The notes: generated from the sequence alone by a model not told the origin. A stretch of 64,000 bases of DNA from Flammeovirga pectinis (GCF_003970675.1 NZ_CP034562.1:2976001-3040000), one strand, 5' to 3'; shown: positions 44,345 to 53,052, counted from the stretch's first letter. Program-made: numbers and translations.

Positions 44345-45160
44345 TTATTGATTGTATTCAACTCTCACTCTAAATTCTTCGTTTACAACCCCAATTTTCT
44401 TCGCTACTTGCTCAGAAATTTTAATAATAACGCCATCAGCAATGCTTTGATCTGGTAAAGCTGCCACCACTCTAACAATTGCTTCTTTATCGTTATTTGG
44501 ATTGATCACTTTTATATAAGAACCTACTGTTTCTTTTCTATGTAATGCCATTAGCTTACTTGTATTATTAGGCAAATCGACAATAATGCCATTTCCTCTC
44601 TCTACTTTCTGCATAGGAATATCATAATCTTCTGCTTCTTGAACGGTTAAATCTGCATAAGATTTTGATTGTACTTTATTTGCAGTTTCATCTACTTTAT
44701 TTACTTCTCCTGTAATACTCACTACAATTTGCTGATTTTCTACAAGCATCTGATCTGGTAAAAATCCATTCCAAACAGCCAAACTATCTACAGGCACTTG
44801 ATATATATAAGCTACCTGACGAAGTGTTTCGCCATCTTGTGCAGAATAATAAATCGCTTCTTTGATCACCAAATTTTGAGCTGGAGTAATCTTTATTGCT
44901 GGTATTACTTCTGTAGCAGGAACATTGTAAGGGTCTTCTTCAACTTCCCCTTTCTGTGGAATTGTAAGTACCTGACCAATCTTAATTACATTATTTTGAA
45001 TGTTATTTGCGTCAACAATTTCTGTAACAGACACATTGTATTTTCTAGATATTGAAAATAATGTTTCTTGATCTTGTACCTCGTGAGATACCGTAGTTTG
45101 TGCGTGTGTAGCTACAATTGGAAGAATGAAAAAATAGAGAAAAAAAAGTAATACTCTCAT
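44345..45160 (-). CDS. Exported LysM protein with two LysM domains
   Basis: A 271-residue exported protein with a signal peptide (MRVLLFFLYFFILPIVATHA). Two LysM domains bind glycan: first from SHEVQDQETLFSISRKYNVS (about 24-70), second from YYSAQDGETLRQVAYIYQVP (about 103-150). The C-terminal ~80 residues (NGIIVDLPNNTSKLMALHRK onward, with GSYIKVINPNNDKEAIVRVV) look like a double-psi beta-barrel of RlpA type. It probably anchors to peptidoglycan. It sits 20 bases from the glycosyltransferase gene and 23 from the upstream gene, one operon. Confidence 0.85.
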   Translation of the reverse strand: MRVLLFFLYFFILPIVATHAQTTVSHEVQDQETLFSISRKYNVSVTEIVDANNIQNNVIKIGQVLTIPQKGEVEEDPYNVPATEVIPAIKITPAQNLVIKEAIYYSAQDGETLRQVAYIYQVPVDSLAVWNGFLPDQMLVENQQIVVSITGEVNKVDETANKVQSKSYADLTVQEAEDYDIPMQKVERGNGIIVDLPNNTSKLMALHRKETVGSYIKVINPNNDKEAIVRVVAALPDQSIADGVIIKISEQVAKKIGVVNEEFRVRVEYNQ

Positions 45161-45182
45161 GTTGTATGTTTCCTATTGATAT

Positions 45183-45860
45183 TTATGCTAGGGGAACTGC
45201 ATTCCAAATTTCTTTATCCTTAATATAGAGAAGCATATTTTCTGCTACAAAAAAACTATCCATAATCTGAGCTTTTACGTCCACATCCATAGTATCTTCA
45301 TAGATTACCTCTCCGGATAAATTACAAATTAGCAGTTTTCTACGAAGTTCCCCACTACTATTTTCTAAGAATACAAAAATAATTTTATCATTACTCTCTA
45401 AATAATGTATATCACTCTCTTCTACCAAGAATTTTTTTGATGATAAAAACTCGGTTAATGTTGTATTATGTGATACACCTTTAGGATAAACAATAGGTAA
45501 AATAAAGTTTTCGGCACTTACTAAATCTATTGGATCTTCTTGATTATCTTCAATAATTGCAGCTTCTAAAATATCCAGCTTAATCAAGTTACTAACTTTA
45601 GGAATACTACTTTCTGCATCAAAACGAGAGAAGTACAAAAAGCCATCTTTTACTCCTGCCATAGAAACCCACCAAGAATCGTCTAATTGTAGACCTTCCC
45701 ACAATACTTTTCCTGTTACAACATTCAAAGCTGCAAAACTTACTTCTTTTCTTTCGCCATCGCGCATCTCCAATAAAATTACCTTTAAAGAAGCTGAATA
45801 CATAACACGCCAAATCAATCCGTGTGCATTAAAAGAATAGTTTAATTGAAGTTTATCCAT
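45183..45860 (-). CDS. Protein of unknown function, possibly DUF4905
   Basis: A 225-residue cytoplasmic protein without membrane segments. It is beta-rich with repeats of the kind found in small propellers (LNVVTGKVLWEGLQLDDSWW, KDGFLYFSRFDAES). It may be a member of the Bacteroidota family DUF4905, but that is from memory of sequence style. I use the ATG at 45860. The TTG at 45890 lies in a GATCTTTG promoter box. It is the first gene of a three-gene operon with a LysM protein and a glycosyltransferase. Confidence 0.65.
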   Translation of the reverse strand: MDKLQLNYSFNAHGLIWRVMYSASLKVILLEMRDGERKEVSFAALNVVTGKVLWEGLQLDDSWWVSMAGVKDGFLYFSRFDAESSIPKVSNLIKLDILEAAIIEDNQEDPIDLVSAENFILPIVYPKGVSHNTTLTEFLSSKKFLVEESDIHYLESNDKIIFVFLENSSGELRRKLLICNLSGEVIYEDTMDVDVKAQIMDSFFVAENMLLYIKDKEIWNAVPLA

Positions 45861-45887
45861 ATCTCGTTTTCTGTATTTTGATAGGTC

Positions 45888-45895
45888 CAAAGATC
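45888..45895 (-). promoter_or_regulatory. Promoter-like box of the LysM operon
   Basis: GATCTTTG on the minus strand, one base from TAnnTTTG, placed 28 bases before the ATG at 45860. Its TTG is in frame with the gene, as at other loci in the window. Confidence 0.45.
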
Positions 45896-46159
45896 AATAT
45901 TTATAATTGACTACACAAAAATATTTAAGAAAATGAGAGCAATTTTAGAGCTTATCAAGAAGTTAAATAAGTAAGAATTTCAATTCTCTTTTTGATGTAT
46001 CATGATTTAAAATATATTCCAAAGTTTCATTTATCTAAAAGCCGAAGAATCCCATCATTTAATGAAGAAATACGTATCTTTATAAGATAATCGAGAAAAA
46101 ACAAAACCGATTAAGACAAATAGAGTTTTATAATAAACAGCATAAATTACTCGAATAGC

Positions 46160-47494
46160 ATGAAACAATTCGTTCACTATATACTCCTTGGATTATTACT
46201 ATTTAGTAGTCTAAACACTCTTGCAGAAGATAAAGACCCCATCGTTTTCGAATTTGCATTACGTGCCGAAATTGATCCTAGAACATCTCGATTAGTAGAA
46301 AATGCTCTTAACGAGGCAACAGAATTAAATGCAGATTATGTAATTATTGATCTAGATACTTACGGAGGTGCTGTAAATGATGCCGATAAAATCCGTCAGT
46401 TAATCTTAGATTATCCAAAACCAATTTTTGCATTCATAAATAAAAATGCTGCCAGTGCTGGTGCGTTAATATCTATTGCTTGTGATTCTATTTATATGGA
46501 ATCTGGTTCTAATATTGGTGCTGCAACTGTAGTTATGGGTGGTTCTGGAGAAAAAGCTCCCGATAAATACCAATCTTACATGCGTTCAATGATGCGTTCT
46601 ACTGCCGAAGCAAACGGAAGAGATCCTCAAATTGCAGAAGCGATGGTAGATCAAGATTTAGTAGTTGAGGGTATTTCTGAAGAAGGTGCTGTAATTACTT
46701 TTACGACTACTGAAGCTATTAAATATGAATTTTGTGAAGCAGAAGTGACAGGAGTAAAAGAAATCTTAGAAAGAAATAATATCACTTCTTATGAACTCAA
46801 AAAATATACACCTCCAACAACAGAATCTATTATTGCATTGTTTTTAAACCCTGCCATTAGTAGTATTCTAATATTGATAATTTTAGGTGGAATCTATTTT
46901 GAGCTTCAATCTCCTGGAATTGGATTTCCTATTGCAGCAGCAATAATTGCAGCGGTTTTATACTTAGTACCTTATTACCTTAGCGGGATGGCTGCTAATT
47001 GGGAATTGATAATCATTGCCGCCGGACTTCTTTTAATAATGTTAGAAGTTTTTGTAGTTCCTGGCTTTGGCGTTACCGGAATTTCCGGAATTGTCAGTTT
47101 AATTTTAGGGTTAACATTAGTAATGCTAGATAATGAGTATTTTGATTTCACGTTTGTATCTACAGAAAGTATTGCTACCTCTTTAATTAGCGTTACTTCT
47201 GCTATTTTTATTGGTGGAGGAGGAATTTTCTTGTTCGGTCATAAGTTATTGGATAGCCCAATTTTTAATAAAATTGCATTAGAAGATACACTCGATAGTT
47301 CTGCAGATTTCTTGGTAACTTCTTATATCGGTTTAACAGGACTTGCTTATACAGTTTTAAGACCAGCAGGGAAAGTTAAAATTGATGATCAAGTATATGA
47401 TGCAACAACAGAAGGTGATTTTATCTCTAAAGGAACACCTATTGAGGTAGTTGAACAAAGTGGCTCAACTTTAAAAGTGAGAACATTAAGCTAA
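46160..47494 (+). CDS. NfeD-family membrane-bound serine protease (ClpP class)
   Basis: A 444-residue protein with a signal peptide (about 1-22). A ClpP-like protease domain follows, with DYVIIDLDTYGGAVNDADKIR and the nucleophile in NKNAASAGALISIACDSIY (catalytic Ser in ASAG). The likely catalytic Lys is in the downstream EKAPDKYQSYMRSMMR region. Four to six membrane spans follow (about 225-355), and the C-terminal ~60 residues are the NfeD OB-fold (GLTGLAYTVLRPAGKVKIDD). Members are often paired with stomatin-like proteins. No stomatin gene is in the adjacent sequence. The long form suggests a STOPP-type partner elsewhere. Confidence 0.9.
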   Translation: MKQFVHYILLGLLLFSSLNTLAEDKDPIVFEFALRAEIDPRTSRLVENALNEATELNADYVIIDLDTYGGAVNDADKIRQLILDYPKPIFAFINKNAASAGALISIACDSIYMESGSNIGAATVVMGGSGEKAPDKYQSYMRSMMRSTAEANGRDPQIAEAMVDQDLVVEGISEEGAVITFTTTEAIKYEFCEAEVTGVKEILERNNITSYELKKYTPPTTESIIALFLNPAISSILILIILGGIYFELQSPGIGFPIAAAIIAAVLYLVPYYLSGMAANWELIIIAAGLLLIMLEVFVVPGFGVTGISGIVSLILGLTLVMLDNEYFDFTFVSTESIATSLISVTSAIFIGGGGIFLFGHKLLDSPIFNKIALEDTLDSSADFLVTSYIGLTGLAYTVLRPAGKVKIDDQVYDATTEGDFISKGTPIEVVEQSGSTLKVRTLS

Positions 47495-47516
47495 AAATCA
47501 TCTATTAAAACATATA

Positions 47517-47560
47517 AAAAGGTCTAAAACGTGTTTAAACTACTACGTTTTAGACCTTTT
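47517..47560. terminator. Terminator after the NfeD gene
   Basis: Perfect 16-base arms (AAAAGGTCTAAAACGT and complement) around a 12-base loop, with A-run and T-run sides. It works toward the converging aminotransferase gene as well. Confidence 0.9.
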
Positions 47561-47619
47561 GCTTTATTTAAAGAATAATGATTATAAAATTAAATATAAT
47601 CACATTTTCACTGCTACAA

Positions 47620-48843
47620 TTAGCAAGAACAACATGAGTTTTTAGGTTTAGCCTCTACATCCTGTCCCTCTATATTACAATTAATTGCTGTTTTAAGTTC
47701 TTGAAAAGCTTCTTGAATTGTAGACAATGGAGATGCAGTATTCAACCTCATAAATGAAGAATGATTATCTCCAAACCAATTTCCTGGAGTTAATGCAAGG
47801 TTTGCTCTATTAAAAACTAAATGATTCAGAGCATCATCAGAAAGTTTTAAACCACTAAAATCTAACCATATTTGATAGGTTCCTTCTGGTTTAAATAACT
47901 TTACTTCTGGTAATTCTTTTGAAAGAAAACTCTCAATCCAACAATTTGTTTTTTCTAGATAACCTAGTAATTCATTCAACCATTCTTCTCCTTTTGTATA
48001 TGCTGCAATAGTTGCATATGCAGATAATGCATTTCCATGATCTAAATACATTCCTCCAATAACTCCCTTTAATTGCGTTCGCATTTCTTCATTAGAAATA
48101 TATAAATAACCATTAGAAATACTATGCATTCCAAAAGTCTTTGCTGGTGATCCTATCACTGCAACATGTTTATGTAATGTATCTACAGAGACTATACTAT
48201 TAAACTTTGATGTAGAAAAAATTATATCGGAATGTATTTCATCACTAATAATTGTGACGTTATATTGATTTGCCAATAACGTTAATTTTGTCATTTCTTC
48301 TTTACTCCAAACTCTACCAACCGGATTGTGTGGATTACAAAGAATCATCAGCTTTACGTTCCCTTGTTTAAACTTTAATTCTAGATCTTTAAAATCAATA
48401 GAATAAACACCATCAACTATTTTCAAAGGATTTTCTATAACTTCTCTTTTAGCTGACTTTATTACTTTAAAAAATTGATGATATACAGGAGTTTGAACAA
48501 CTACTCCCTCACCCTCTTTAGATAGTTCTCTAATTAATAATGAGATTCCTGTTAATACACCTGGAACTTGTAAAAAAGCATCTGTATTTAAATCAAGTTG
48601 GTGTCTTTTAAAATTCCAATTTTTAATGGCTTTAAAAACATCTTTTTCAATAAATTCATAGCTATAAATACCTCTTTCAACAATACGGTTTAGCTCTTCT
48701 GTAATTGGTTCAGCTACTTTAAAATCCATATCTGCAATCCATAGAGGTGTTGCTTCTGTATTCCCAAACATAGATTGCAAAAAATTTGGATTACTTTTAG
48801 CAAAATTGTTTTTTACCTCGTGCTTAATATCTAATAAACTCAT
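47620..48843 (-). CDS. MalY/PatB-family PLP enzyme (C-S lyase) with Cys-rich tail
   Basis: A 407-residue class I fold PLP enzyme of the MalY/PatB group, which cleaves cystathionine or related C-S bonds. Landmarks: PLWIADMDFKVAEPI, VVVQTPVYHQFF, MILCNPHNPVGRVWSKEEM, ISDEIHSDI, and the PLP-binding Lys235 in GSPAKTFGMHS. The C-terminus ends NSCCSC, three cysteines in four residues, which is not part of the fold and could bind metal. An inverted repeat stands upstream. The sigZ gene lies just upstream on the same strand, so the two could be linked by redox or metal sensing. Confidence 0.85.
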   Translation of the reverse strand: MSLLDIKHEVKNNFAKSNPNFLQSMFGNTEATPLWIADMDFKVAEPITEELNRIVERGIYSYEFIEKDVFKAIKNWNFKRHQLDLNTDAFLQVPGVLTGISLLIRELSKEGEGVVVQTPVYHQFFKVIKSAKREVIENPLKIVDGVYSIDFKDLELKFKQGNVKLMILCNPHNPVGRVWSKEEMTKLTLLANQYNVTIISDEIHSDIIFSTSKFNSIVSVDTLHKHVAVIGSPAKTFGMHSISNGYLYISNEEMRTQLKGVIGGMYLDHGNALSAYATIAAYTKGEEWLNELLGYLEKTNCWIESFLSKELPEVKLFKPEGTYQIWLDFSGLKLSDDALNHLVFNRANLALTPGNWFGDNHSSFMRLNTASPLSTIQEAFQELKTAINCNIEGQDVEAKPKNSCCSC

Positions 48844-48878
48844 CTCTTTTTTTGTTTTTATATTGTCTAATTATGCTT

Positions 48879-48903
48879 ATTTCAAAGTTTTTAGCTTTGA
48901 AAT
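48879..48903. promoter_or_regulatory. Perfect inverted repeat upstream of the MalY-like gene
   Basis: Nine-base arms ATTTCAAAG and CTTTGAAAT around a 7-base centre, 36 bases before the start codon. No T-run follows on either strand, so it is more likely an operator than a terminator. Confidence 0.45.
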
Positions 48904-48978
48904 ATAAAACACAACTTGTTGTTTTCTTTTAAAATCAACCTATAGACGTCAAACAAAAAAAAAGACGCAAAAATTTAG

Positions 48979-49527
48979 TTAGTCACAATTATCATCACAC
49001 TTTTTAGGTTTACATTCTAAGATTTCTCCATACTTATCTGTAGTAATATTACAGCATTTATCATAGGTTGCTCTTAACATTTGTCTTCCTCTTTGAACCC
49101 GAGATTTTGCACCTGAATAAGATATTTGTAGCCTCTTCGCTAATTCTTTCTGAGGCATATTTTCTATATCTGAAAGTATCAGCGCTTCTCTATATTTAGG
49201 AGGTAAAGTACCTATCATAGGATGCATGTATTCTATTACTTCTGACTTTAAATCTTCTTCTTCAAATTCCTTTTCCTGGAAAAAGTCGTCAGATGGTATT
49301 TCAAACTTGTTTTGCCTAAAGTGAGATACTATTTCATTTCTTGTTATCTGATAAATCCACGAGACTAATTTGTCTTTATCTTTTAATGTATCAATTTTAG
49401 AAAACACCTTTAAAAAAACTTCCTGAACTATATCCTTAGATAACTCTTCATCTTTAGTTTTTCCTTTTACGAAGTTTACCAAACGGTCATTCATCTGATT
49501 CCAAACCGATATTAATTCTGTTTCCAT
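48979..49527 (-). CDS. sigZ: SigZ-type RNA polymerase sigma factor
   Basis: A 182-residue ECF-type sigma factor. Region 2 is near 18-80 (LSKDIVQEVFLKVFSKI, LVSWIYQITRNEIVSHFRQN). Region 4 is near 110-160 (LPPKYREALILSDIENMPQ, LAKRLQISYSGAKSRVQRGR). After region 4 comes a tail with Cys-Cys near 159, then ECKPKKCDDNCD. This Cys-rich tail is a recognised feature of the SigZ group and suggests direct sensing of metal or thiol stress, since no anti-sigma gene is adjacent. The MalY-like enzyme next to it also has a Cys cluster. Confidence 0.85.
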   Translation of the reverse strand: METELISVWNQMNDRLVNFVKGKTKDEELSKDIVQEVFLKVFSKIDTLKDKDKLVSWIYQITRNEIVSHFRQNKFEIPSDDFFQEKEFEEEDLKSEVIEYMHPMIGTLPPKYREALILSDIENMPQKELAKRLQISYSGAKSRVQRGRQMLRATYDKCCNITTDKYGEILECKPKKCDDNCD

Positions 49528-49630
49528 AATTCTTCAATTTATTACTAAATACGTATATCCGTCACATAAGTAATGAAGATGTAATATATTTATTTTCAAG
49601 AGCATTAAAATAGCACAAGAAAATCTCAGA

Positions 49631-49684
49631 AAAAAAATAAGGGAGACCACATTAAATATTTTACTATCTAAATATGATTCCCTT
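49631..49684 (-). terminator. Probable terminator of the HAD-hydrolase gene
   Basis: AAGGGA/TCCCTT ends with an inner ATATTT/AAATAT stem. On the minus strand it is followed by a run of Ts (the As at 49631-49637). Confidence 0.5.
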
Positions 49685-49723
49685 ATACTCTCTATTCGTC
49701 AACAAAAATTATTACTCTTATCT

Positions 49724-50332
49724 TTATTGGAATACTACTCCAAGTTTTTTTAATTCTTCTTTTAAATTCGTTGTCTTTTTCACATGTACAACCTTAAAAC
49801 CTAATATTTCAGCTGCTTGAACATTCGTTAAATTATCATCTATAAACACGGACTGCTTCGGTTTTAAATTATATCGATCTGTCAGAATAGTATAAATTTC
49901 CACATCAGGTTTACAGATTTTTTCTTCTCCCGATACCACTACTCCTTTAAAATATTTAAAGAAGGAAAAACGGTTATATAGTATTGGAAGAGTTTCAGAT
50001 GACCAGTTTGTAAGACCATACAACTTATAATTTTCTTTCAGGTTGTCTAAAAGTGAGCTATTTTCAGGGATATCACTTTTAATCATTTCATCCCAATTGG
50101 TGTGAAATAATTTAATTTCTTTGGTGAATTCTGGAAACTTCAGAATTAGATCATTTACCCCACTTTCAAAAGGATATCCTTTATCTAAATCTTGATTCCA
50201 AGTAGTAGTACAAACGTTCTCTAAAAAGAATTGTAATTCCTTTTTATCTGTAAACTTATCGTCAAAAAGATACAATGGGTTCCAATCAATAAGAACTCCT
50301 CCAAAATCGAAGACTATATTTTTTATTTCCAT
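49724..50332 (-). CDS. HAD-superfamily (IA) hydrolase
   Basis: A 202-residue haloacid-dehalogenase-like phosphatase. Motif I is VFDFGGVLIDWN with nucleophile Asp near residue 9. The second Asp of the usual DXD is replaced by Gly, as in several HAD-IA proteins of the YihX type. Motif II is LTNWS, motif III Lys is in EEKICKPDVEIY, and motif IV is SVFIDDNLTNV. The cap is helical. It is likely a sugar-phosphate or nucleotide phosphatase, substrate unknown. Its own promoter box lies about 30 bases upstream. Confidence 0.88.
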   Translation of the reverse strand: MEIKNIVFDFGGVLIDWNPLYLFDDKFTDKKELQFFLENVCTTTWNQDLDKGYPFESGVNDLILKFPEFTKEIKLFHTNWDEMIKSDIPENSSLLDNLKENYKLYGLTNWSSETLPILYNRFSFFKYFKGVVVSGEEKICKPDVEIYTILTDRYNLKPKQSVFIDDNLTNVQAAEILGFKVVHVKKTTNLKEELKKLGVVFQ

Positions 50333-50356
50333 GCACTTTATTGTTTAATGATAATA

Positions 50357-50364
50357 CAAAAGTA
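50357..50364 (-). promoter_or_regulatory. -7 box of the HAD-hydrolase gene
   Basis: TACTTTTG on the minus strand, 25-32 bases before the ATG. The same octamer precedes the VOC-family gene and rimO. Confidence 0.6.
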
Positions 50365-50569
50365 CAGGATAGGTATGCCCTTTAATTGTATATTTTAAAC
50401 ACTTTTCATTTTACACAAAAAAATACTGCATCTTAAAATTGGTACTTGACGTAAAAAGAATTTGACTGTTCTAAGACAAAAGAAATATTAAGAGTAAAAT
50501 TAGATTAGTTATGTTTTTAGTAACGTAGTTTGCATCTCCCTTTAAATTGATTGACCTAAAAATTATCAA

Positions 50570-51154
50570 ATGAAAAACTATTTATTCATCACCATATTAA
50601 CAATCGGCCTTATTAGTTGTACATCTGAAAAAGCATTATTAAAAAATAGTGAACTTTCTACTGCTTCAATCGAAATAAAAGGTGAAAAAGCATATGTAAA
50701 TGGTATTCTAGGAAAAACATTTTATAAACGTCTTCAAAAAGCGTTAAAGGAAAACCCTCAGATTAACACATTAATTTTACAACAAATACCTGGTTCTATT
50801 AATGACGATTGGAACGTAAAATCCTGCCTTCTGATTTATAAACAAGGAATTAATACAGAATTATTAGAAAATTCTGTTGTTGAATCTGGAGGAGCAGATC
50901 TCTTTGTTTCTGGGAAAAGATTAATAATTGTGGAAGGTGCTAAAATTGGAGTTCATTCTTGGGCCGGTTCAGAAAAAGCAGCAATCGAATATCCTAAAGA
51001 CCATGATGAGCATAAGATTTTTTTAGATTTATATACAACTGTAAAGATTGACACTTCTTTTTATTGGTATACTTTAAAAGCCGCTCCTGCAGAAGATATA
51101 CATTATATGACAAGTGGTGAAATAAGTAAATATCTAGGCAGTAAAATCAAATAG
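50570..51154 (+). CDS. Lipoprotein with ClpP/crotonase-like fold features
   Basis: A 194-residue lipoprotein, lipobox SC at about residue 17 (TIGLISCTSEK). After a 20-residue linker, the sequence YVNGILGKTFYKRLQKALKE, NTLILQQIPGSIND, SVVESGGADLFVSGKRLIIV and GAKIGVHSWAG follows the layout of exported ClpP-like proteins, including the GxHSW step near the active site. A Ser in ESGGADLF sits where the nucleophile would be, but the surrounding residues are unlike active members. Activity is therefore uncertain. An AraC regulator follows 44 bases on and may be co-transcribed. Confidence 0.6.
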   Translation: MKNYLFITILTIGLISCTSEKALLKNSELSTASIEIKGEKAYVNGILGKTFYKRLQKALKENPQINTLILQQIPGSINDDWNVKSCLLIYKQGINTELLENSVVESGGADLFVSGKRLIIVEGAKIGVHSWAGSEKAAIEYPKDHDEHKIFLDLYTTVKIDTSFYWYTLKAAPAEDIHYMTSGEISKYLGSKIK

Positions 51155-51197
51155 TAATAAATTTTATTAAACTTAATTTCTCTAAAACCTAACTAAT

Positions 51198-51992
51198 ATG
51201 GAAATAACCTCTTACCCTGTAAACCATTATCCAGACTTAATAGAACGTCTATGGATTATTGATAACAAAGCAGAAGATACTGATTTAATCACACCCCCAA
51301 GTCAGTATGTAAATATAATTATCCCATTAAATCAATCAACTTATACATACAATGGAGAAATAAAAAACTCTCCACAAATTGAAGGGTTAAGTTTACAATC
51401 ATCTTGTATTCATTATCCAAAAGGAAGTAGGTTTATAGGAGCTCGATTATATCCACATGGCTTACACTCATTTTTAGATATCCGAGGGGAAGAAATCATG
51501 AATAAAAGTATAGACTTCTATCCCCCATTAGATGTTTCTATTTTTAATAAGAGTAATTCTGATGTAGAACGATTGAACACTATCTACGATCAATTAAAAA
51601 AGATGTTCATTCAAAAAAATTATGATGAGGCTAATTTAGTACGTGATTATTATCAATATTTCAGAAAAACAGAATCTATGATTTCTATAGATGAGTATTG
51701 TAAGGAACATAACACAAATTATACTTCTCTAAATAGGCTATTTTCTAAAATTATTGGTTTATCTCCTAAACGATTTGAACGCTTAATAAAATTTAGAAGA
51801 TCGTTATGTGATTTGATTGATAGTGAAGAAAGTCTAACCAATATCGCAACAGATTCTGGTTATTTTGATCAAGCACATTTTATAAGAGAGTTTAAATATT
51901 TTCTAAACAGAACCCCGTCTGCTTATCAGAATCTAATAAAAGCTGCAGATAAAGAAACGAATATTATTAATTACAATTTCAGACTTTTATAA
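51198..51992 (+). CDS. AraC-family transcriptional regulator
   Basis: A 264-residue regulator. The N-terminal ~130 residues form a beta-rich ligand-binding domain of the type seen in AraC proteins with a DUF6597-like part (ERLWIIDNKAEDTD, GARLYPHGLHSFLDI). The C-terminal helix-turn-helix comprises ISIDEYCKEHNTNYTSLNRLF and SLTNIATDSGYFDQAHFIRE, ending FLNRTPSAY. The target is unknown. It may govern the accessory genes on either side, including the adjacent lipoprotein. Confidence 0.8.
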   Translation: MEITSYPVNHYPDLIERLWIIDNKAEDTDLITPPSQYVNIIIPLNQSTYTYNGEIKNSPQIEGLSLQSSCIHYPKGSRFIGARLYPHGLHSFLDIRGEEIMNKSIDFYPPLDVSIFNKSNSDVERLNTIYDQLKKMFIQKNYDEANLVRDYYQYFRKTESMISIDEYCKEHNTNYTSLNRLFSKIIGLSPKRFERLIKFRRSLCDLIDSEESLTNIATDSGYFDQAHFIREFKYFLNRTPSAYQNLIKAADKETNIINYNFRLL

Positions 51993-52031
51993 AGTGCTTA
52001 AAACATACAATTTATAGATAAGCAGGCATTG

Positions 52032-52039
52032 TACTTTTG
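52032..52039 (+). promoter_or_regulatory. -7 box of the VOC-family gene
   Basis: TACTTTTG, an exact TAnnTTTG match, 30 bases before the ATG. Confidence 0.65.
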
Positions 52040-52068
52040 TCTTAGAATCTAATAAAAAAAGTAAAGAC

Positions 52069-52458
52069 ATGAAGATTGAACACATAGCAATTTGGGTACG
52101 TGACATTGAAAAAATGAAAGACTTTTATACTAAGTACTTTGGGATGAAAAGTAATGATTTGTATGTAAATCAAAAAAAACAATTCAGCTCCTACTTCTTA
52201 TCTTTTGATGATTCGTCATCTAGAATTGAACTAATGACAAGAGCAGATATTATTGAGTTAGAAGGTAGTCATAGTATAGGTTTTGGTTACACTCACATTT
52301 CTATATCTGTTGGTAATCGTGAAAATGTTCATGTTTTAACCGAACGTTTAAGAACCGATGGCTTTACAATTTTTGGAGAACCTCGTGTAACAGGCGATGG
52401 CTATTACGAAAGTGTAATTGAAGATCCTGAAGGAAATCATATTGAAATTGCAGAATAA
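52069..52458 (+). CDS. VOC-family (glyoxalase-like) metalloenzyme or resistance protein
   Basis: A 129-residue single-domain vicinal-oxygen-chelate protein. Two beta-alpha-beta-beta-beta modules are visible: the first from IEHIAIWVRDIEKMKDFYTK, the second from YTHISISVGNRENVHVLTER with the terminal ESVIEDPEGNHIEIAE. Likely metal ligands are His5, His96 (YTHIS) and Glu in HIEIAE. Such proteins may be glyoxalase I-like, dioxygenases or drug-binding. None can be chosen from the sequence. Confidence 0.82.
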   Translation: MKIEHIAIWVRDIEKMKDFYTKYFGMKSNDLYVNQKKQFSSYFLSFDDSSSRIELMTRADIIELEGSHSIGFGYTHISISVGNRENVHVLTERLRTDGFTIFGEPRVTGDGYYESVIEDPEGNHIEIAE

Positions 52459-52547
52459 ATAACCTTTTAAGTAAAACGCTATTTCCAAAGAATAATTCTT
52501 AATTTTAAATCTAGAAGTAGCATATTTATTTACGAACAATTTTAGTT

Positions 52548-52883
52548 ATGAACACATTTAAACTTTTAGCGATTTTAGCATTTTTATCTACAGCTTGTAG
52601 TCAAAATCAAGAAAATGATAAGGACAATAAGAAACAACAACTTGTTGGTGCATGGAGTACTGCTGATATTAATAATGAAGTAGAAAGTGCAACTACTTTT
52701 GCTATAAAAGAATTAGGAACTTCTTCTCCACTCAAAGATATAATTAGTGCTAAGAAGCAAGTTGTTAGTGGAATGAATTATGAAGTTGTTTTTAAATTAC
52801 AAAACAATGAAATATGGTCTGTAAAAGTATATAAAGATCTTTCTGGCAATTACACTCTTCTTAGCAAATCTTTAAATAAATAA
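52548..52883 (+). CDS. Small lipoprotein resembling a cystatin (cysteine-protease inhibitor)
   Basis: A 111-residue lipoprotein with lipobox STAC, Cys17. The mature part (about 30-111) reads like a cystatin. GAWSTADINNEVESATTFAI has the conserved N-terminal Gly34 and the alpha helix. AKKQVVSGMNYEVVFKL carries the inhibitory first loop QxVxG as QVVSG (71-75). The second loop, usually with PW, is replaced by YKDLSGNYT. If this reading is right, the protein would inhibit papain-type cysteine proteases at the cell surface. Homology is by eye only, and the gene stands alone in an AT-rich stretch. Confidence 0.65.
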   Translation: MNTFKLLAILAFLSTACSQNQENDKDNKKQQLVGAWSTADINNEVESATTFAIKELGTSSPLKDIISAKKQVVSGMNYEVVFKLQNNEIWSVKVYKDLSGNYTLLSKSLNK

Positions 52884-52985
52884 GTTGTAAACATTTGAAC
52901 TTCTATCTTTTAATTCTCAACTATTTTGAATGATGATAATTAGAAAGTTATCAACATGCATTTTTTACTACCATAGGAGCTATTT

Positions 52986-53032
52986 TAAACAGTAAACCAT
53001 AAAAAATGCCCACTATTTTTATGGTCTGTTTA
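52986..53032. repeat. Bulged hairpin after the cystatin-like gene
   Basis: Arms TAAACAG-taa-ACCATAAAAA and TTTTTATGGT-CTGTTTA, 17 pairs with a 3-base bulge on one side and a short loop. Confidence 0.55.
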
Positions 53033-53033
53033 T

Positions 53034-53052
53034 TATTCTTTAGCAAAGAATA
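53034..53052. repeat. Small perfect hairpin
   Basis: Arms TATTCTTT and AAAGAATA around AGC, directly after the larger hairpin. Together they form a structured block about 100 bases past the stop codon of the cystatin-like gene. Confidence 0.5.
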
